From positions 372,001-436,000 of the forward strand of contig BAAHQB010000126.1 of NCBI GenBank assembly GCA_054601695.1: a stretch of DNA of 64,000 bases, read 5' to 3'. How positions within the stretch are numbered: position 1 is the first letter of the stretch; each line of letters starts with the position of its first letter. A program made the translations under genes and the position numbers. The notes beneath the pieces are model-generated. The model was not told the origin of the DNA, did not search any database, and saw nothing but the letters and a program-made list of their open reading frames with translations. Positions 62,582 to 64,000 of this stretch are shown here, piece after piece. The stretch is from Amorphochlora amoebiformis (lineage: Eukaryota; Cercozoa; Chlorarachniophyceae).

Positions 62582-62796
62582 GGCTATACAATGTTGTATG
62601 TAAATTATGAAGGTTACCCCGGTCATTGAGTACTCCAATATTTAAAAGTTTCGATGAACCTAAAAATCGATCATAGAGCATAGCTTTTGACATCTTAGAT
62701 GTTTATTCGACTAGTTCTAGTTGAGGTCTAGGAGGTGAGTATCATCTTGATCATTAGTACAAGAAGAAGATCCGAGCTCATAGTGACAGATTCTAG

Positions 62797-62843
62797 ATGT
62801 CGCAGGAGCTACTGGCATCGAGAGTAAGCCCTATGGATCAAAC
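62797..62843 (+). CDS. Candidate start exon downstream of the deacetylase gene
   Basis: ATG opens a 15-codon frame (MSQELLASRVSPMDQ) that ends at a consensus donor GTAAGT in phase 2. No following exon fits that phase: the next open island (62914-63010, MPEGCDYLSSPPKPPG) needs a different phase. The 420 bp of unique sequence at 62582-63010 otherwise shows nothing recognisable. Confidence 0.2.
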
Positions 62844-63010
62844 GTAAGTCGTACCATTTTTATAATGACGCATCGTACTACGAGCCCATCATGCACATGA
62901 TCTGAAGCTAGAGATGCCTGAAGGATGCGACTATTTGTCGTCGCCTCCTAAGCCTCCAGGAATGATGGACCTGTTTTATAATAATGATCTCAGACTAACG
63001 ATTATGCTTA

Positions 63011-64000
<990 letters not shown>

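Overview
The window is a stretch of nuclear DNA from a eukaryote, probably a protist. It has GT-AG introns, very short exons, interstitial TTAGGG-type telomeric repeats in at least eight places, and introns and spacers built mostly of (TA)n tracts. I could not place the organism further. Nearly all long open frames here are translations of simple repeats. The real genes appear only when the small islands of unique sequence between TA tracts are read as exons and their splice phases are checked.

Layout. 0-21 kb is TA-rich spacer holding a fold-back inverted-repeat element (200-675), a dispersed repeat family (copies near 3.3, 8.3 and 12.9 kb and inverted at 26.3 kb), several telomere-like blocks, a 1.5 kb GAGAGT block, and weak exon candidates on the minus strand (15.8-20.7 kb). 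At 21.3-26.1 kb there is the 3' part of a probable multi-pass membrane protein gene (minus), with a nine-copy repeat array in one intron. At 27.7-42.8 kb lies a 27-exon minus-strand gene for a PPOX-like FMN-binding/ferredoxin-reductase fusion enzyme. At 43.5-43.9 kb is an intronless GC-rich glyoxalase-fold (VOC) gene (plus). At 44.7-51.7 kb is a minus-strand multi-exon gene of unknown family. At 52.0-62.6 kb is a 14-exon plus-strand gene for a YdjC/ChbG-type carbohydrate deacetylase. 62.6-64 kb is mostly spacer with one weak start-exon candidate.

The strongest gene models close exactly: 27 exons sum to 1713 nt (571 codons) and 14 exons sum to 957 nt (319 codons), every junction is GT-AG, and each protein follows its family's motif order. 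The three recognised enzymes belong to families best known in bacteria; I see no evidence that they share a pathway.

The most unusual signal is a recurrent pattern I call exon echoes. Beside many exons the TA-filled intron holds one to eight degenerate copies of the exon edge, usually with a broken splice site or an in-frame stop, separated by TA tracts. This suggests that introns grow by local duplication of exon borders together with TA repeats.
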